From Sphaerolaimus hirsutus (lineage: Eukaryota > Nematoda > Chromadorea > Monhysterida > Sphaerolaimidae): a stretch of 64,000 bases of DNA. Made by a program: the position numbers and the translations under genes. The first letter of the stretch is position 1. Every line of letters starts with the position of its first letter. This document shows positions 1 through 11,929 of the stretch, in pieces. The notes beneath the pieces are model-generated. The model did not search any database. It was not told the DNA's origin and saw nothing but the letters and a program-made list of their open reading frames with translations. The stretch covers positions 10,850,001-10,914,000 of the forward strand of contig OZ038456.1 of the NCBI GenBank assembly GCA_964036195.1, in the 5' to 3' direction.

Positions 1-3000
1 TTCACTCAAAGTTTACTAAATACCACTCCAGCGCACTCCTATTTGCATGGATGTATTTTTGACACGTTCTTACCATCTTTGCTATGTTTCAAGTAAAAAT
101 GACTTCTTCGCAAGTATTATTCTTTGTAAAGTGTATCCATGCAAATAGGAAAACACTGTGCACGAGTGTTTTAGTATTATAATTGAATAAAACAAGTACA
201 TTTGTAATTTAAATGTGCAGATGCGAAAAGTGCAGAGAAGACGCCGAAAAAAACCGTTCAGCAGCAGACAAGCGACACTGCAGCTGCTGCAACTGTAAGT
301 GGAAAGAAGGTGCGATCAGATCACAAGAAGCAACACGATCCACAGGAAGAAACTGGTAGGTGCTTTACGATTGCACAAAATTTCACTCCTTATTACATTT
401 ACACCAATCTCAGTGCACTGCAAAGTCGCAGTGCACTTGTATTTGCATGGAGTTTGTTTGTTGAAAATTTGACTTGTGCACAAGTCACTTGTGTTGTGCA
501 CACGTCATTTTCACTCAAAGTTTACTAAATACCACTCCAGCACACTCCTATTTGCATGGATGTATTTTTGACACGTTCTTACCATCTTTGCTATGTTTCA
601 AGTAAAAATGACTTCTTCGCAAGTATTATTCTTTGTAAAGTGTATCCATGCAAATAGGAAAACACTGTGCACGAGTGTTTTAGTATTATAATTGAATAAA
701 ACAAGTACATTTGTAATTTAAATGTGCAGATGCGAAAAGTGCAGGGAAGACGCCGAAAAAAACCGTTCAGCAGCAGACGAGCGACACTGCAGCTGCTGTG
801 ACTGTAAGTGGAAAGAAGGTGCGATCAGATCACAAGAAGCGACACGATCCACAGGAAGAAACTGGTAGGTGCTTTACGATTGCACAAAATTTCACTCCTT
901 ATTACATTTAAACCAATCTCAGTGCACTGCAAAGTCGCAGTGCACTTGTATTTGCATGGATGCAGTTTATTGAAAATTTGACGTGTGCACAAGTCACTTG
1001 TGTCGTGCACACGTCATTTTCACTCAAAGTTTACTAAATACCACTCCAGCGCACTCCTATTTGCATGGATGTATTTTTGACACGTTCTTACCATCTTTGC
1101 TATGTTTCAAGTAAAAATGACTTCTTCGCAAGTATTATTCTTTGTAAAGTGTATCCATGCAAATAGGAAAACACTGTGCACGAGTGTTTTAGTATTATAA
1201 TTGAATAAAACAAGTACATTTGTAATTTAAATGTGCAGATGCGAAAAGTGCAGGGAAGACGCCGAAAAAAACTGTTCAGCAGCAGACAAGCGACACTGCA
1301 GCTGCTGCAACTGTAAGTGGAAAGAAGGTGCGATCAGATCACAAGAAGCAACACGATCCACAGGAAGAAACTGGTAGGTGCTTTACGATTGCACAAAATT
1401 TCACTCCTTATTACATTTACACCAATCTCAGTGCACTGCAAAGTCGCAGTGCACTTGTATTTGCATGGATGCAGTTTATTGAAAATTTGACGTGTGCACA
1501 AGTCACTTGTGCCGTGCACACGTCATTTTCACTCAAAGTTTACTAAATACCACTCCAGCGCACTCCTATTTGCATGGATGTATTTTTGACACGTTCTTAC
1601 CATCTTTGCTATGTTTCAAGTAAAAATGACTTCTTCGCAAGTATTATTCTTTGTAAAGTGTATCCATGCAAATAGGAAAACACTGTGCACGAGTGTTTTA
1701 GTATTATAATTGAATAAAACAAGTACATTTGTAATTTAAATGTGCAGATGCGAAAAGTGCAGAGAAGACGCCGAAAAAAACCGTTCAGCAGCAGACAAGC
1801 GACACTGCAGCTGCTGCAACTGTAAGTGGAAAGAAGGTGCGATCAGATCACAAGAAGCAACACGATCCACAGGAAGAAACTGGTAGGTGCTTTACGATTG
1901 CACAAAATTTCACTCCTTATTACATTTACACCAATCTCAGTGCACTGCAAAGTCGCAGTGCACTTGTATTTGCATGGAGTTTGTTTGTTGAAAATTTGAC
2001 TTGTGCACAAGTCACTTGTGTTGTGCACACGTCATTTTCACTCAAAGTTTACTAAATACCACTCCAGCGCACTCCTATTTGCATGGATGTATTTTTGACA
2101 CGTTCTTACCATCTTTGCTATGTTTCAAGTAAAAATGACTTCTTCGCAAGTATTATTCTTTGTAAAGTGTATCCATGCAAATAGGAAAACACTGTGCACG
2201 AGTGTTTTAGTATTATAATTGAATAAAACAAGTACATTTGTAATTTAAATGTGCAGATGCGAAAAGTGCAGGGAAGACGCCGAAAAAAACCGTTCAGCAG
2301 CAGACGAGCGACACTGCAGCTGCTGTGACTGTAAGTGGAAAGAAGGTGCGATCAGATCACAAGAAGCGACACGATCCACAGGAAGAAACTGGTAGGTGCT
2401 TTACGATTGCACAAAATTTCACTCCTTATTACATTTAAACCAATCTCAGTGCACTGCAAAGTCGCAGTGCACTTGTATTTGCATGGATGCAGTTTATTGA
2501 AAATTTGACGTGTGCACAAGTCACTTGTGTCGTGCACACGTCATTTTCACTCAAAGTTTACTAAATACCACTCCAGCGCACTCCTATTTGCATGGATGTA
2601 TTTTTGACACGTTCTTACCATCTTTGCTATGTTTCAAGTAAAAATGACTTCTTCGCAAGTATTATTCTTTGTAAAGTGTATCCATGCAAATAGGAAAACA
2701 CTGTGCACGAGTGTTTTAGTATTATAATTGAATAAAACAAGTACATTTGTAATTTAAATGTGCAGATGCGAAAAGTGCAGGGAAGACGCCGAAAAAAACT
2801 GTTCAGCAGCAGACAAGCGACACTGCAGCTGCTGCAACTGTAAGTGGAAAGAAGGTGCGATCAGATCACAAGAAGCAACACGATCCACAGGAAGAAACTG
2901 GTAGGTGCTTTACGATTGCACAAAATTTCACTCCTTATTACATTTACACCAATCTCAGTGCACTGCAAAGTCGCAGTGCACTTGTATTTGCATGGAGTTT

Positions 3001-4080
3001 GTTTGTTGAAAATTTGACTTGTGCACAAGTCACTTGTGTTGTGCACACGTCATTTTCACTCAAAGTTTACTAAATACCACTCCAGCGCACTCCTATTTGC
3101 ATGGATGTATTTTTGACACGTTCTTACCATCTTTGCTATGTTTCAAGTAAAAATGACTTCTTCGCAAGTATTATTCTTTGTAAAGTGTATCCATGCAAAT
3201 AGGAAAACACTGTGCACGAGTGTTTTAGTATTATAATTGAATAAAACAAGTACATTTGTAATTTAAATGTGCAGATGCGAAAAGTGCAGGGAAGACGCCG
3301 AAAAAAACCGTTCAGCAGCAGACGAGCGACACTGCAGCTGCTGCGACTGTAAGTGGAAAGAAGGTGCGATCAGATCACAAGAAGCGACACGATCCACAGG
3401 AAGAAACTGGTAGGTGCTTTACGATTGCACAAAATTTCACTCCTTATTACATTTAAACCAATCTCAGTGCACTGCAAAGTCGCAGTGCACTTGTATTTGC
3501 ATGGATGCAGTTTATTGAAAATTTGACGTGTGCACAAGTCACTTGTGTCGTGCACACGTCATTTTCACTCAAAGTTTACTAAATACCACTCCAGCGCACT
3601 CCTATTTGCATGGATGTATTTTTGACACGTTCTTACCATCTTTGCTATGTTTCAAGTAAAAATGACTTCTTCGCAAGTATTATTCTTTGTAAAGTGTATC
3701 CATGCAAATAGGAAAACACTGTGCACGAGTGTTTTAGTATTATAATTGAATAAAACAAGTACATTTGTAATTTAAATGTGCAGATGCGAAAAGTGCAGGG
3801 AAGACGCCGAAAAAAACTGTTCAGCAGCAGACAAGCGACACTGCAGCTGCTGTGACTGTAAGTGGAAAGAAGGTGCGATCAGATCACAAGAAGCGACACG
3901 ATCCACAGGAAGAAACTGGTAGGTGCTTTACGATTGCACAAAATTTCACTCCTTATTACATTTACACCAATCTCAGTGCACTGCAAAGTCGCAGTGCACT
4001 TGTATTTTGCATGGATGCAGTTTATTGAAAATTTGACTTGTGCACAAGTCACTTGTGTCGTGTACACGTCACTTTGAGTT
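1..4080 (+). repeat. 509-bp tandem array, eight units, each with one 45-codon exon of gene 1
   Basis: Exon starts are spaced by exactly 509 bp (221, 730, 1239, 1748, 2257, 2766, 3275, 3784). Each unit has a 135-nt exon after a TGTGCAG acceptor and before a GGTAGGT donor; the rest is intron made of GTGCAC foldback sequence. Units are nearly identical. Exon variants run in a three-unit pattern (units 1 and 4, 2 and 5, 3 and 6 match), giving a 1,527-bp higher-order repeat, but intron variants break it at unit 6, which suggests gene conversion. The array continues past the left edge. The 61-72-codon open frames that cross the introns contain acceptors or donors and are not separate genes. Confidence 0.93.
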
Positions 4081-7000
4081 GAAGTAAAATAAATGGCAAA
4101 TGTGTCAAAGCGCATAGTCATGCATACATAAATACGAATATGAACTTATTTGCATTTCACAATTGCAGCCGGTGACAAAGATGAAGACAAGAGGCGGCAA
4201 TCACCACGGAAGCATAAAGGAAGGCGAGCTTTGCAAACCGTAGATGAGGAGGCAGAGGAAATCGAGGAGGACAGTGAGGAAATCGAGGAGGACAATGAGG
4301 AAATCGAGGAGGACAATGACGAAATTGAGCCGAGAGAAAGGGTCAGTTATGATCACATTGAGGAGGACAGCAATGAACATGACAGTGACAAGGAGTTGGA
4401 TGATGACAAAAACGATGAAAACAAGGACGACAGTGACGGCGACAGTGACAGTGACAGTGACAGTGACAGTGATGGTGGCGGTGGCGGTGGTGGAACAGAG
4501 GCTAAAAAAGGACGCGATAATGATGACGATCGTGATGATGAGCCTGGAGCGCCTCATCCTCCTGCTGGTGCTCAGCCTCCTGCTGGTGGTGAGTCTCCTG
4601 CTGGTGGTGAGCCTCCTGCTGGTGGTGAGTCTCCTGCTGGTGGTGAGCCTCCTGCTGGTGGTGAGCCTCCTGCTGGTGGTGAGCCTCCTGCTGGTGGTGA
4701 GCCTCCTGCTGGTGGTGAGCCTCCTGCTGGTGGTGAGCCTCCTGCTGGTGGTGAGCCTCCTGCTGGTGGTGAGCCTCCTGCTGGTGGTGAGTCTCCTGCA
4801 CATGGAGATCGTGAGCCTCCTGCAAATGGTGAGTGACAATACCTATGATAGAGGGGGTAGGTAGGGTACTTCAATTTTATATTTGGTCTGCATCTATCTT
4901 TTGAATTACTTATCTTACGTTTCATGTAGTTAATTGTTGTGCATAAGTGTTCTGTTATTCTAAGATGCTATCAAAGCACACCCACATTACAAATATTAAT
5001 ATTTAGTTGCATTTATAAAATTGCAGGGTCCAACTCTTACGTGAAATAAGGTATACGTTAAATTGAAGCCACAACCAAAAAATGAAACATGACCTCACAA
5101 AGCCACACAGTATCAAATTTACACCAATCTCAGTGCACTGCAAAGTCGCAGTGCACTTGTATTTGCATGGAGTTCGTTTGTTGAAAATTTGACTTGTGCA
5201 CAAGTCACTTGTGTCGTGCACACGTTATTTTCACTCAAAGTTTACTAAATACCACTCCAGCGCACTCCTATTTGCATGGATGTATTTTTGACACGTTCTT
5301 ACCATCTTTGCTATGTTTCAAGTAAAAATGACTTCTTCGCAAGTATTATTCTTTGTAAAGTGTATCCATGCAAATAGGAAAACACTGTGCACGAGTGTTT
5401 TAGTATTATAATTGAATAAAACAAGTACATTTGTAATTTAAATGTGCAGATGCGAAAAGTGCAGGGAAGACGCCGAAAAAAACCGTTCAGCAGCAGACGA
5501 GCGACACTGCAGCTGCTGCGACTGTGAGTGGAAAGAAGGTGCGATCAGATCACAAGAAGCGACACGATCCACAGGAAGAAACTGGTAGGTGCTTTACGAT
5601 TGCACAAAATTTCACTCCTTATTACATTTACACCAATCTCAGTGCACTGCAAAGTCGCAGTGCACTTGTATTTGCATGGAGTTTGTTTGTTGAAAATTTG
5701 ACTTGTGCACAAGTCACTTGTGTTGTGCACACGTCATTTTCACTCAAAGTTTACTAAATATCAAAAAACATGTCAAAAATATTTCCATGGAAATAGGAAC
5801 GCCCTGCAAATTCAGTTTTCTTTAGTCCAATTGCTATGAGGTTTTTTATGAAATGAAACGAATTACATCAATGTCACTGCACTGCAAAGTCACAGTGCAC
5901 TTGTATTTTGCATGGATGCAGTTTATTGAAAATTTATCTTTATAAAATTTTCCACTGCAGATGCTGCGAGTGGTAGGTCAAAAAAGATATACATACAATT
6001 TAAGCCGCCACCAAAAAAGAAAACATCAACTCACAAAGGCACCGCTGGATTGTCTAGTGTTACTGTGGATCTGAGTTCACGAGGTGATCCTGATGTTCGT
6101 GACGGGGCAGAGACTGTCGAGCAAAATGTTCCTGCACCAACAAAACGACAACGAAATCCATCATCATCCTCTTCATCATCGGGTCAGTTTCTTCATACTG
6201 AATTTTCATTATTATTATGAACAGATTATTTTTAGGATGGTAATGTGCAGAAAGCAGGTAGTAAAAACCGCGAATAATTCCCCCTAGAATATACCCGCCT
6301 CTGAAATGATGTAATGTATGCTCAATGTACACAGTGTAAAACATGATGATCTTTAAGCAGAAAAGATATCGCAAAATTGTATTTTAATTGATGCTTAAAG
6401 ATTTCATTATACTTACATTTTCGCATTGATCCAATTTTATGCGGTGCTTTCATGGATTTTTGACAAAATTCGGGATTATACTTTTACATTTAGATTCAAA
6501 AGCAAACAACACTTGCCTATTTGTCTGCTTCAATTAAAACCTACTTTTGCACAAGTCAAATTTTCAATAAACTGCATTCATGCAAATAGAAGTGCACTGC
6601 AATTTGAAATTTGTAAAATTGGTGTAAAATGGTGTAAAATTAATAAGGATTGAAATTGAATGCAAGCGTTGATGTAAGTATACTGAAATGTTTACGTATC
6701 AATAAAAATACAATTTTGTGATGTCTCTCCTGCTTCAAGTCAAAATGACGTGTGCACTGCAGATGCGACTTGTGCACAAGTGATATTTGTATAATATAAT
6801 ATAGTATGTAAAATGAAATACTTATGTATCACTGTAAATACAAATTTACATTCCTTTTTTACATTTCAAGTCATTTCGTTTCATTTCAATTTCAAGACAT
6901 GTTGACAGTCGACTTCATTCGCACTGTACAAATGACATTGCACTATTAATTATATTTAGGCCCCTACCATTGCATACAAGTAATGAATCATTTCTTTATG

Positions 7001-9715
7001 CAGAGTCTACATATCAACCATTTATGAGAAGTATTCCAAAGGATCATAAAGCAGTTCTTTACCCTGATGAGAAATCCGCATTCTGGAGACCACAGAATGT
7101 AGATGATCAGCAACTGTTGTCTGAGTATGGAAGTGATATGCATTTATTGAAGAGACATATGAATGGAGACCTGGGAGATGTCATTGAGCTGCTGGTTTGT
7201 AACAATTTTGCATTTAAATTTAAAATAATGTTGTCCATGCGAAATGTACCTTTTCAAATTTATCAAGCTTCTATACCTCCACACAACGCTTCATTCATTC
7301 AACGCAATCTTCATTTCAGAACCGGGAACCACCTGACGCTGGCGGGCCGGTTTATACGCCTTCCGTGGCCGAGGGCTTGCTGTTTCTCAGGCGTAATAGC
7401 GGAAATATCCGCATACATCCGACTTTGATCAACATTGATGGGTTTTCCCCTATGCTGACTGATTTGATTGATGAACTGGCAGCGGTGCCAACAAACAGGG
7501 ATGTGAACAAAGTATTCCTGATGCATGATTTGGATTCAATGTACATCGTGCACCGATATTGTCATCCAGTAAATCCCACTGCTCATTCTTTTGTGAAAGT
7601 CTATGATCCGCTGCGAAAGGACGGCCACGACACAACTACAAATGCTGAATTGATGGTAGGTTTATGTAAATATTCTTTGTTTAAATAATATTTTTTGACA
7701 TTACCCCCAATCAGGGACACTTCACACTGGGAATTTACCATCAAATTATTACTTTATTCAACTTTCCGCTTATCTCAGTGCACTGCACAAGTCGCAGTGC
7801 AGTCCTGCGTGCATGGATGTGTATCGTAGAAAATATAACTAGTGCACAAGTCATATGAGTGGCGCACAAGTCTTTTTAACTTGAAACATAGAAAAATATA
7901 TCCATGCAAATAGGACTGCACTGCGACATGTGCAGTGCACTCAGACTTTTGAATATTTTTCAATACTAAATTTATGTTAAATATAAATACTTTTGACACA
8001 CTTTCCATGAGTTTAAATTTCAATTCAAGAACAAACAAAGCCCACGGACTTTTCCACCTTTTATTTACTCTTTATTATTAAATTTTTATATTTTTAAGTG
8101 ATACATAACTATTTCATTATACTTTCATGTACGCTTGCATTCAATTTCACTTTACATCAACTTTACACACGTCTCAGTGCACTGCACAAGTCGCAGTGCA
8201 GACCTATTTGCACGGATGTATATTGTGGGAAATTTGACTTGTGCACAAGTCGCATGTGTCGTGCACCAGTCACTTTGACTTGAAGCACAAGACATCACGC
8301 AAAAAGCTGTCAAAAAGATATCCATGCAGATAGGAGTGCATAAATCAACTTTACACACGTCTCAGTGCACTGCGCATGTCGCAGTGCAGTCCTATTTGCA
8401 CGGATGTATATTGTGGGAAATTTGACTTGTGCACAAGTCGCATGTGTCGTGCACAAGTGACACATAAACATAATAAAAAATATGTTTTGATTAGATAGAT
8501 ATCTCAAAATTACACGTACTGCAGTCTTCTATATGATTTTTTTACAATATAACACTAAATTCATCTAGCCTGTAACTTGATTGTGTTCATTCCGATGTGG
8601 TTGACGACACATGTTACTTGTGCACGAGTCATATTTCCTTTAATATATGTCCGTGTATATTATTATAGTACAAGTACAAGTGTATGGCTTTTTAGATGGT
8701 GTAATTCCAATTGCACGTAGCTTCAATTTAGGTTTTTTTAGCTATACTTAATTGTAAATTGATGTATTTGTATTATACACAGGCGGCAGCTGCTTGCACG
8801 AGCAATTTAGAAAAACCACAGGTTCAAATTGTATGGACACAGGGGAGGGGCAGTAGAAATTTGCCAGCCGATGCAAAATCCGATTACCTCACGATGCACC
8901 TGATTGATATCATGTCAGGAACGTACAAAACGTTAGCTCTTTTTATTTGTGTGTTAGCTTAAAAAATTATATTTCTGTTTCTGGAGATGTAAGTAATGGT
9001 ATAAATTAAATGCATCCAGAATTCTCTATTTACATCTTGAAATTACATACACGTCATTTATTTCAGGGATAAAATGTATGCACAACAGTGGAGCATGGAA
9101 ACAAATGAGTATGATCCGAGGAATGCACTGCGCATCTACGTTGAAGAGCACATCAAACCAAAGATGGATAACAAAGATTTTACAGAGTTCAGAGAGGAAG
9201 ATCGTTTGCCTGAAATTCCGCCGCTGAGATTTGCAGTACGGATGTTATGTATATTTGCAGATAGAAATGTCAAATATGCCACGTTTCAGCGGTTAGTATA
9301 CTGATTGGACTGTACACAATAAAAAATAAAAGTTACCATAATTTCATGAATGACATTTTAGTGAATTGCATTACATTAAAACACACCTGACAAGGTCCAC
9401 ACAAAAGTCAACGATCATGAGCATTTAGGTAATATAACTTTGTTTTACTTTCAGTAAATAAAACGCTGAACAAAAAATTTATATCAAAAATGTTTTAAAT
9501 CATCTGTATCCCTTTGGGTAATTCTCTGTAAGCATTTGCCTTATTTTCTGTATCCATTCATGTACTTAAACAACTTCCTCAGAGACTGCGTGTGTGGTTT
9601 CCCAAGCATAAATCATTTGAAAGCAATGAAAAAGGGTTGGCAAATAATTCAATGCAAGAATATGGACCGCTGTGTGCGACCTCTTTGTGGACAGCTAAAC
9701 ATGAAGTTGTCATAA
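1..9715 (+). CDS. Gene 1: tandem-exon repeat protein with unrecognised C-terminal domain (5' end outside window)
   Basis: Spliced gene read from GT-AG sites with matching phase. Exons: 45-codon repeat exons at 221-355, 730-864, 1239-1373, 1748-1882, 2257-2391, 2766-2900, 3275-3409 and 3784-3918; then 4169-4828, 5450-5584, 5961-6182, 7004-7194, 7320-7655, 8783-8922, 9067-9291 and 9583-9715 (TAA 9713-9715). Every junction up to 7004 is phase 1. The visible part is about 1,039 residues. The N-terminal part is Lys/Gln/Thr/Ala-rich repeats, then an acidic and Pro/Gly exon, then a basic segment with PPPKKKTSTHK and PTKRQRN, which looks like a nuclear localisation signal. From 7004 the protein looks globular, but I do not recognise a family. 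A faint resemblance to Ulp1-type cysteine peptidases (a VYDPL strand) lacks the catalytic cysteine. The last exon is the weakest, because its final codons lie in a dispersed repeat. AATAAA follows at 9807-9812. Confidence 0.62.
4169..4828 (+). CDS. Acidic and Pro/Gly-repeat exon of gene 1
   Basis: This single 660-nt exon follows an AATTGCAG acceptor and ends at a G|GTGAGT donor, phase 1 at both ends. It begins with a basic stretch (DKRRQSPRKHKGRR), then a seven-residue acidic repeat of EEIEEDN type, then an Asp/Ser run and a poly-Gly run, and ends in a hexapeptide repeat of GEPPAG or GESPAG type, encoded by an 18-bp minisatellite from about 4556 to 4800. Such low-complexity acidic tracts suit a disordered linker or chromatin-interacting region; that role is an inference. 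Open frames in the other five frames here are shadows of the repeat. Confidence 0.7.
4556..4800. repeat. 18-bp coding minisatellite (CCTCCTGCTGGTGGTGAG type)
   Basis: About thirteen head-to-tail 18-bp units inside the acidic exon of gene 1. The unit length keeps the frame, so copy number can change without breaking the protein. The only common variant is CCT to TCT, giving GESPAG instead of GEPPAG. Confidence 0.9.
5026..5105 (+). pseudogene. Decayed copy of the basic exon of gene 1
   Basis: After a TTGCAG acceptor this stretch aligns with the start of the intact exon at 5961-6182 (shared pattern AARATATACRTWAAATT, then the CCACCAAAAAAG and ACTCACAAAG blocks). It has in-frame TAA codons and no donor, so it is not usable. 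It lies between the acidic exon and the ninth repeat exon, as expected if a block holding a repeat exon and the basic exon was duplicated and one copy decayed. Confidence 0.7.
5102..5757 (+). repeat. Detached ninth copy of the 509-bp unit
   Basis: This is one full unit plus part of another, downstream of the acidic exon. It carries an intact phase 1-1 exon at 5450-5584 and an intron of the same type as units 1 and 4. Similarity stops abruptly after TTTACTAAATA at 5757. The array was therefore split by, or grew around, the acidic exon. Confidence 0.85.
6183..7003. other. Intron of gene 1 with decayed repeats
   Basis: The donor GGTCAGT at 6183 and the acceptor TTTCTTTATGCAG ending at 7003 bound this intron and give matching phase 1. 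It contains fragments of the GTGCAC repeat family (about 6541-6600 and 6730-6790) and a short stretch with GAATAATTCCCCC near 6272 that resembles the C-run element ends. I see no coding exon in it. Confidence 0.6.
7774..7945. repeat. GTGCAC foldback element, well-preserved copy
   Basis: Near-palindromic element of about 170 bp inside an intron of gene 1. It starts CTCAGTGCACTGCACAAGTC and ends GTGCAGTGCACTCAG. The inner arms hold GTGCATGGATG and, inverted, CATCCATGCAAAT-type sequence. The centre holds GTGCACAAGTC and an inverted AAGTC copy. No coding capacity; the short open frames through it are by-products of the palindrome. It is the typical member of the family that fills the left 31 kb. 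Confidence 0.8.
8166..8462. repeat. Two nested GTGCAC foldback copies
   Basis: One copy starts at about 8171 (TCTCAGTGCACTGCACAAGT) and runs to GATAGGAGTGCA near 8340. A second copy starts inside or next to it at about 8360 and ends near 8462. Both lie in the intron of gene 1 between 7656 and 8782. The same double arrangement recurs inverted at 12640-12960 and in part at 18320-18600, so the pair has moved or been copied as one block. Confidence 0.75.
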
Positions 9716-10140
9716 ATCATTGCCTTTGGCGGCGCCTTTTGTGAAATCGATCAAAAGAATTTCCTCGTCCCATCAATAACCAAACACGAGAAATATTTGC
9801 TGAAATAATAAAATACTTGGCAATTGAATGTCATTGACACATACTTAGGATTTTTTCTTGTGAGTATGGATTATGCAAATCGAGAAGTATTTGCATACGG
9901 CTCAACAGCGGGTCAGATAACCCCTTTATGCGCATCCGTTGAGCATAGGATTATCGAATTTCTTTCATGTTACGCTAGAAGGGGTCAAACAATGCGACAA
10001 TTATGCATTTCATTCTTTCCGACCGGTAAAACAGAACGTATTTTGTTAGGATAGTGCACAACAGTAAGCAAGTATTTGTGTATGCACACAATGAATTATT
10101 CCCCAGTCAAAATAAAGGAATCAGAGGTCAAAAATGCATC
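9676..10140. repeat. Dispersed repeat R1, copy a
   Basis: The sequence from CAGCTAAACATGAAGTTG to CAAAAATGCATCAGAGAT recurs almost unchanged at about 19735-20178, and its last part again at 24640-24700. Both full copies keep an identical 76-codon frame (9824-10054 and 19868-20098), but it has no recognisable domain and the flanking sequence is equally conserved, so it is weak evidence for a protein. Confidence 0.75.
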
Positions 10141-10147
10141 AGAGATT

Positions 10148-11040
10148 TTTGGCATCTGTCTAATTAATAAAAATTTGACTAGTGCACAAGTTGCTTGCGT
10201 CGTGCACAAGTTGCCTTGACTTGAAGCAGACAAATATGCGAAAGCTGTGGGGTGCAAGTTTACGTCATCTAAATCAATGTATTTATCTTTGTTGTAAATA
10301 TTTCAATGACAATGGTTAAGATCGAAGCGTCACAGTTATAAAATATTCAAATTTGTCTACAAAAAAACGACTGCAAGCTCATTTGAATTTGAATTTGAGA
10401 AATTTGAATTACAAAGTGAAATCGATCAAAAGAATTTCCGCTTCACATCCATGACTTGTGCGCGAGTCATATAAATCTGATGTAAATTTCGTGCTGTCGT
10501 GAACACAAATATTTCATTGTTTTACATTCGATGGAGAAATGAACGTAAATGTCAAAATAAATGAAGCGACATTTCCTGTAGCATATTTATTTTGATGTTC
10601 CGATAAGAGATAGAATGGAAGTAGGTAAACAAAGTTGCTATCAGTTATTTGCCAATGACGCAGCGATGTTGTTTTCACTGACTTTAACATTTATGCCTCC
10701 ACAATGATAAGAACATGTATTTGTTTTGAGCACAACAGCACTGCACTTCAACAACTGCACTAAATACGCATTCAGTCTGATTCTATGTGCTAAAACATTT
10801 TATGAGCTTGGAGTTGTCTTTTTTTAGACAAATTTGAATATTTTATACCTGTGACGCTTCGATCTTAACCATTGTCATTGAAATATTTACAACAAAGATA
10901 AATACATTTAATTAGATGACGTAAACTTGCACCCCACAGCTTTCGCATATTTGTCTGCTTCAAGTCAAGGCAACTTGTGCACGACACATGCAACTTGTGC
11001 ACTAGTCAAATTTTTATTAATTAGACACATGCCAAAAATT
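10148..11040. repeat. Large foldback with arms of about 225 bp
   Basis: Sequence at about 10148-10372 returns as its reverse complement at about 10812-11040; shared blocks include GCTGTGGGGTGCAAG, TTACGTCATCTAA and TTAAGATCGAAGCGTCAC. The loop of about 440 bp has no gene. The right arm merges into the repeat that recurs at 19080-19720 and 25000-25690. No gene is seen from 9716 to 11929; the rest is further copies of these repeats. Confidence 0.75.
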
Positions 11041-11560
11041 ATTATTACAGTGCTACCAAATTATTTAAAAGCGCTTAAAATGGACACCTACCTCAGTGCA
11101 ATGCACAAGTCGGAGCGCACTTCTATTCGCATGGATGTATTTTTGACATGTTTTTCCGATGTTTTTTGTGCTTCAAGTCCAAACGACTTTTGCATGTGTC
11201 ATATTTCCTAAAATATGCATCCATGCAAATAGAAGTGCGCTGCAACATGCGCAGTGCACTGGGACAACTATATCGATTTAAACACACTTTTTCTCATGCT
11301 CGAATTGAAAATGACTTGTGCACGACACATGTGACTTGTGCGCGAGTCATATAAATCTGATGTAAATTTCGTGCTGTCGTGAACACAAATATTTCATAGT
11401 TTTACATTCGATGGAGAAATGAAGCAACTTTTGCATGTCATAAACCGATAACTTTACGATCCTACAGTAAATCAAATTCAGGGTCGTAAAAGTATCGCAT
11501 GTCAATAACAAATTTGGACCCACGCAGCAATGACCAGAAGCCCAATAATTGTAAATAGCT
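11040..11560. repeat. Dispersed repeat R2, copy a
   Basis: The stretch containing AATGGACACCTACCTCAG, a GTGCAC foldback and the tail GAAGCAACTTTTGCATGTC recurs at about 19250-19720 and 25075-25560. The three copies differ by a few substitutions, so they are recent relative to most repeats here. No coding capacity is supported. From 11560 to 11929, just upstream of gene 2, I see nothing I can name. Confidence 0.75.
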
Positions 11561-11929
11561 CACGTACGTCTCGTGTCGTAAATCATTTCAGCTCGCTGTG
11601 CAGTGCAATATGTCTTTTCGCATTAGAAGAACCCTTGTATCATGAGTGAGAAAAACTGTCGATTTAAAATATTTATTCATGTTGTCGTCCACTGACTTAA
11701 CGCTCTTCACTGAAATCTGCCATATCTCATCTGAATAGTAAATAAAGTATGTCCATTCTGTTTCTTGTGATGGATTCCTTTGACATTGAAGGGCTGCAGT
11801 AAAAAAGTTTTCATGTCATTTTATTCATGATGACACAGTAGCATTTGTTTGTAAGAGAAGTTTACAATTAAAATATTGACCATATATTTCAGTTACATAA
11901 TCATTTAATAATCGACATAAATTGCGGAA

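Noticed and set aside
1-4080. CRISPR-like or centromere-satellite array
   Set aside because: The units are 509 bp with in-phase exons and no short repeat/spacer pattern; a tandem exon duplication explains them better.
310-4121. Sixteen or so repeated 61-80-codon frames on both strands in the 509-bp array
   Set aside because: They cross the exon donor and the intron foldback, recur only because the unit recurs, and their codons do not show protein-like constraint. The real coding part is the 45-codon exon in another frame.
8098-8507. Cysteine/threonine-rich small proteins (CTTHATCAQVKF type) found many times on both strands
   Set aside because: They are translations of the GTGCACAAGTC palindrome of the foldback family, not conserved genes.
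7500-8922. Ulp1/C48 cysteine peptidase call for gene 1
   Set aside because: Only a VYDPL-like strand and a loose C-terminal segment match; the catalytic Cys is absent and the His is not clearly placed.
9824-10054. Identical 76-codon frames at 9824 and 19868 as a real gene
   Set aside because: The surrounding non-coding DNA is equally identical, so the identity shows recent duplication and not selection on the frame.
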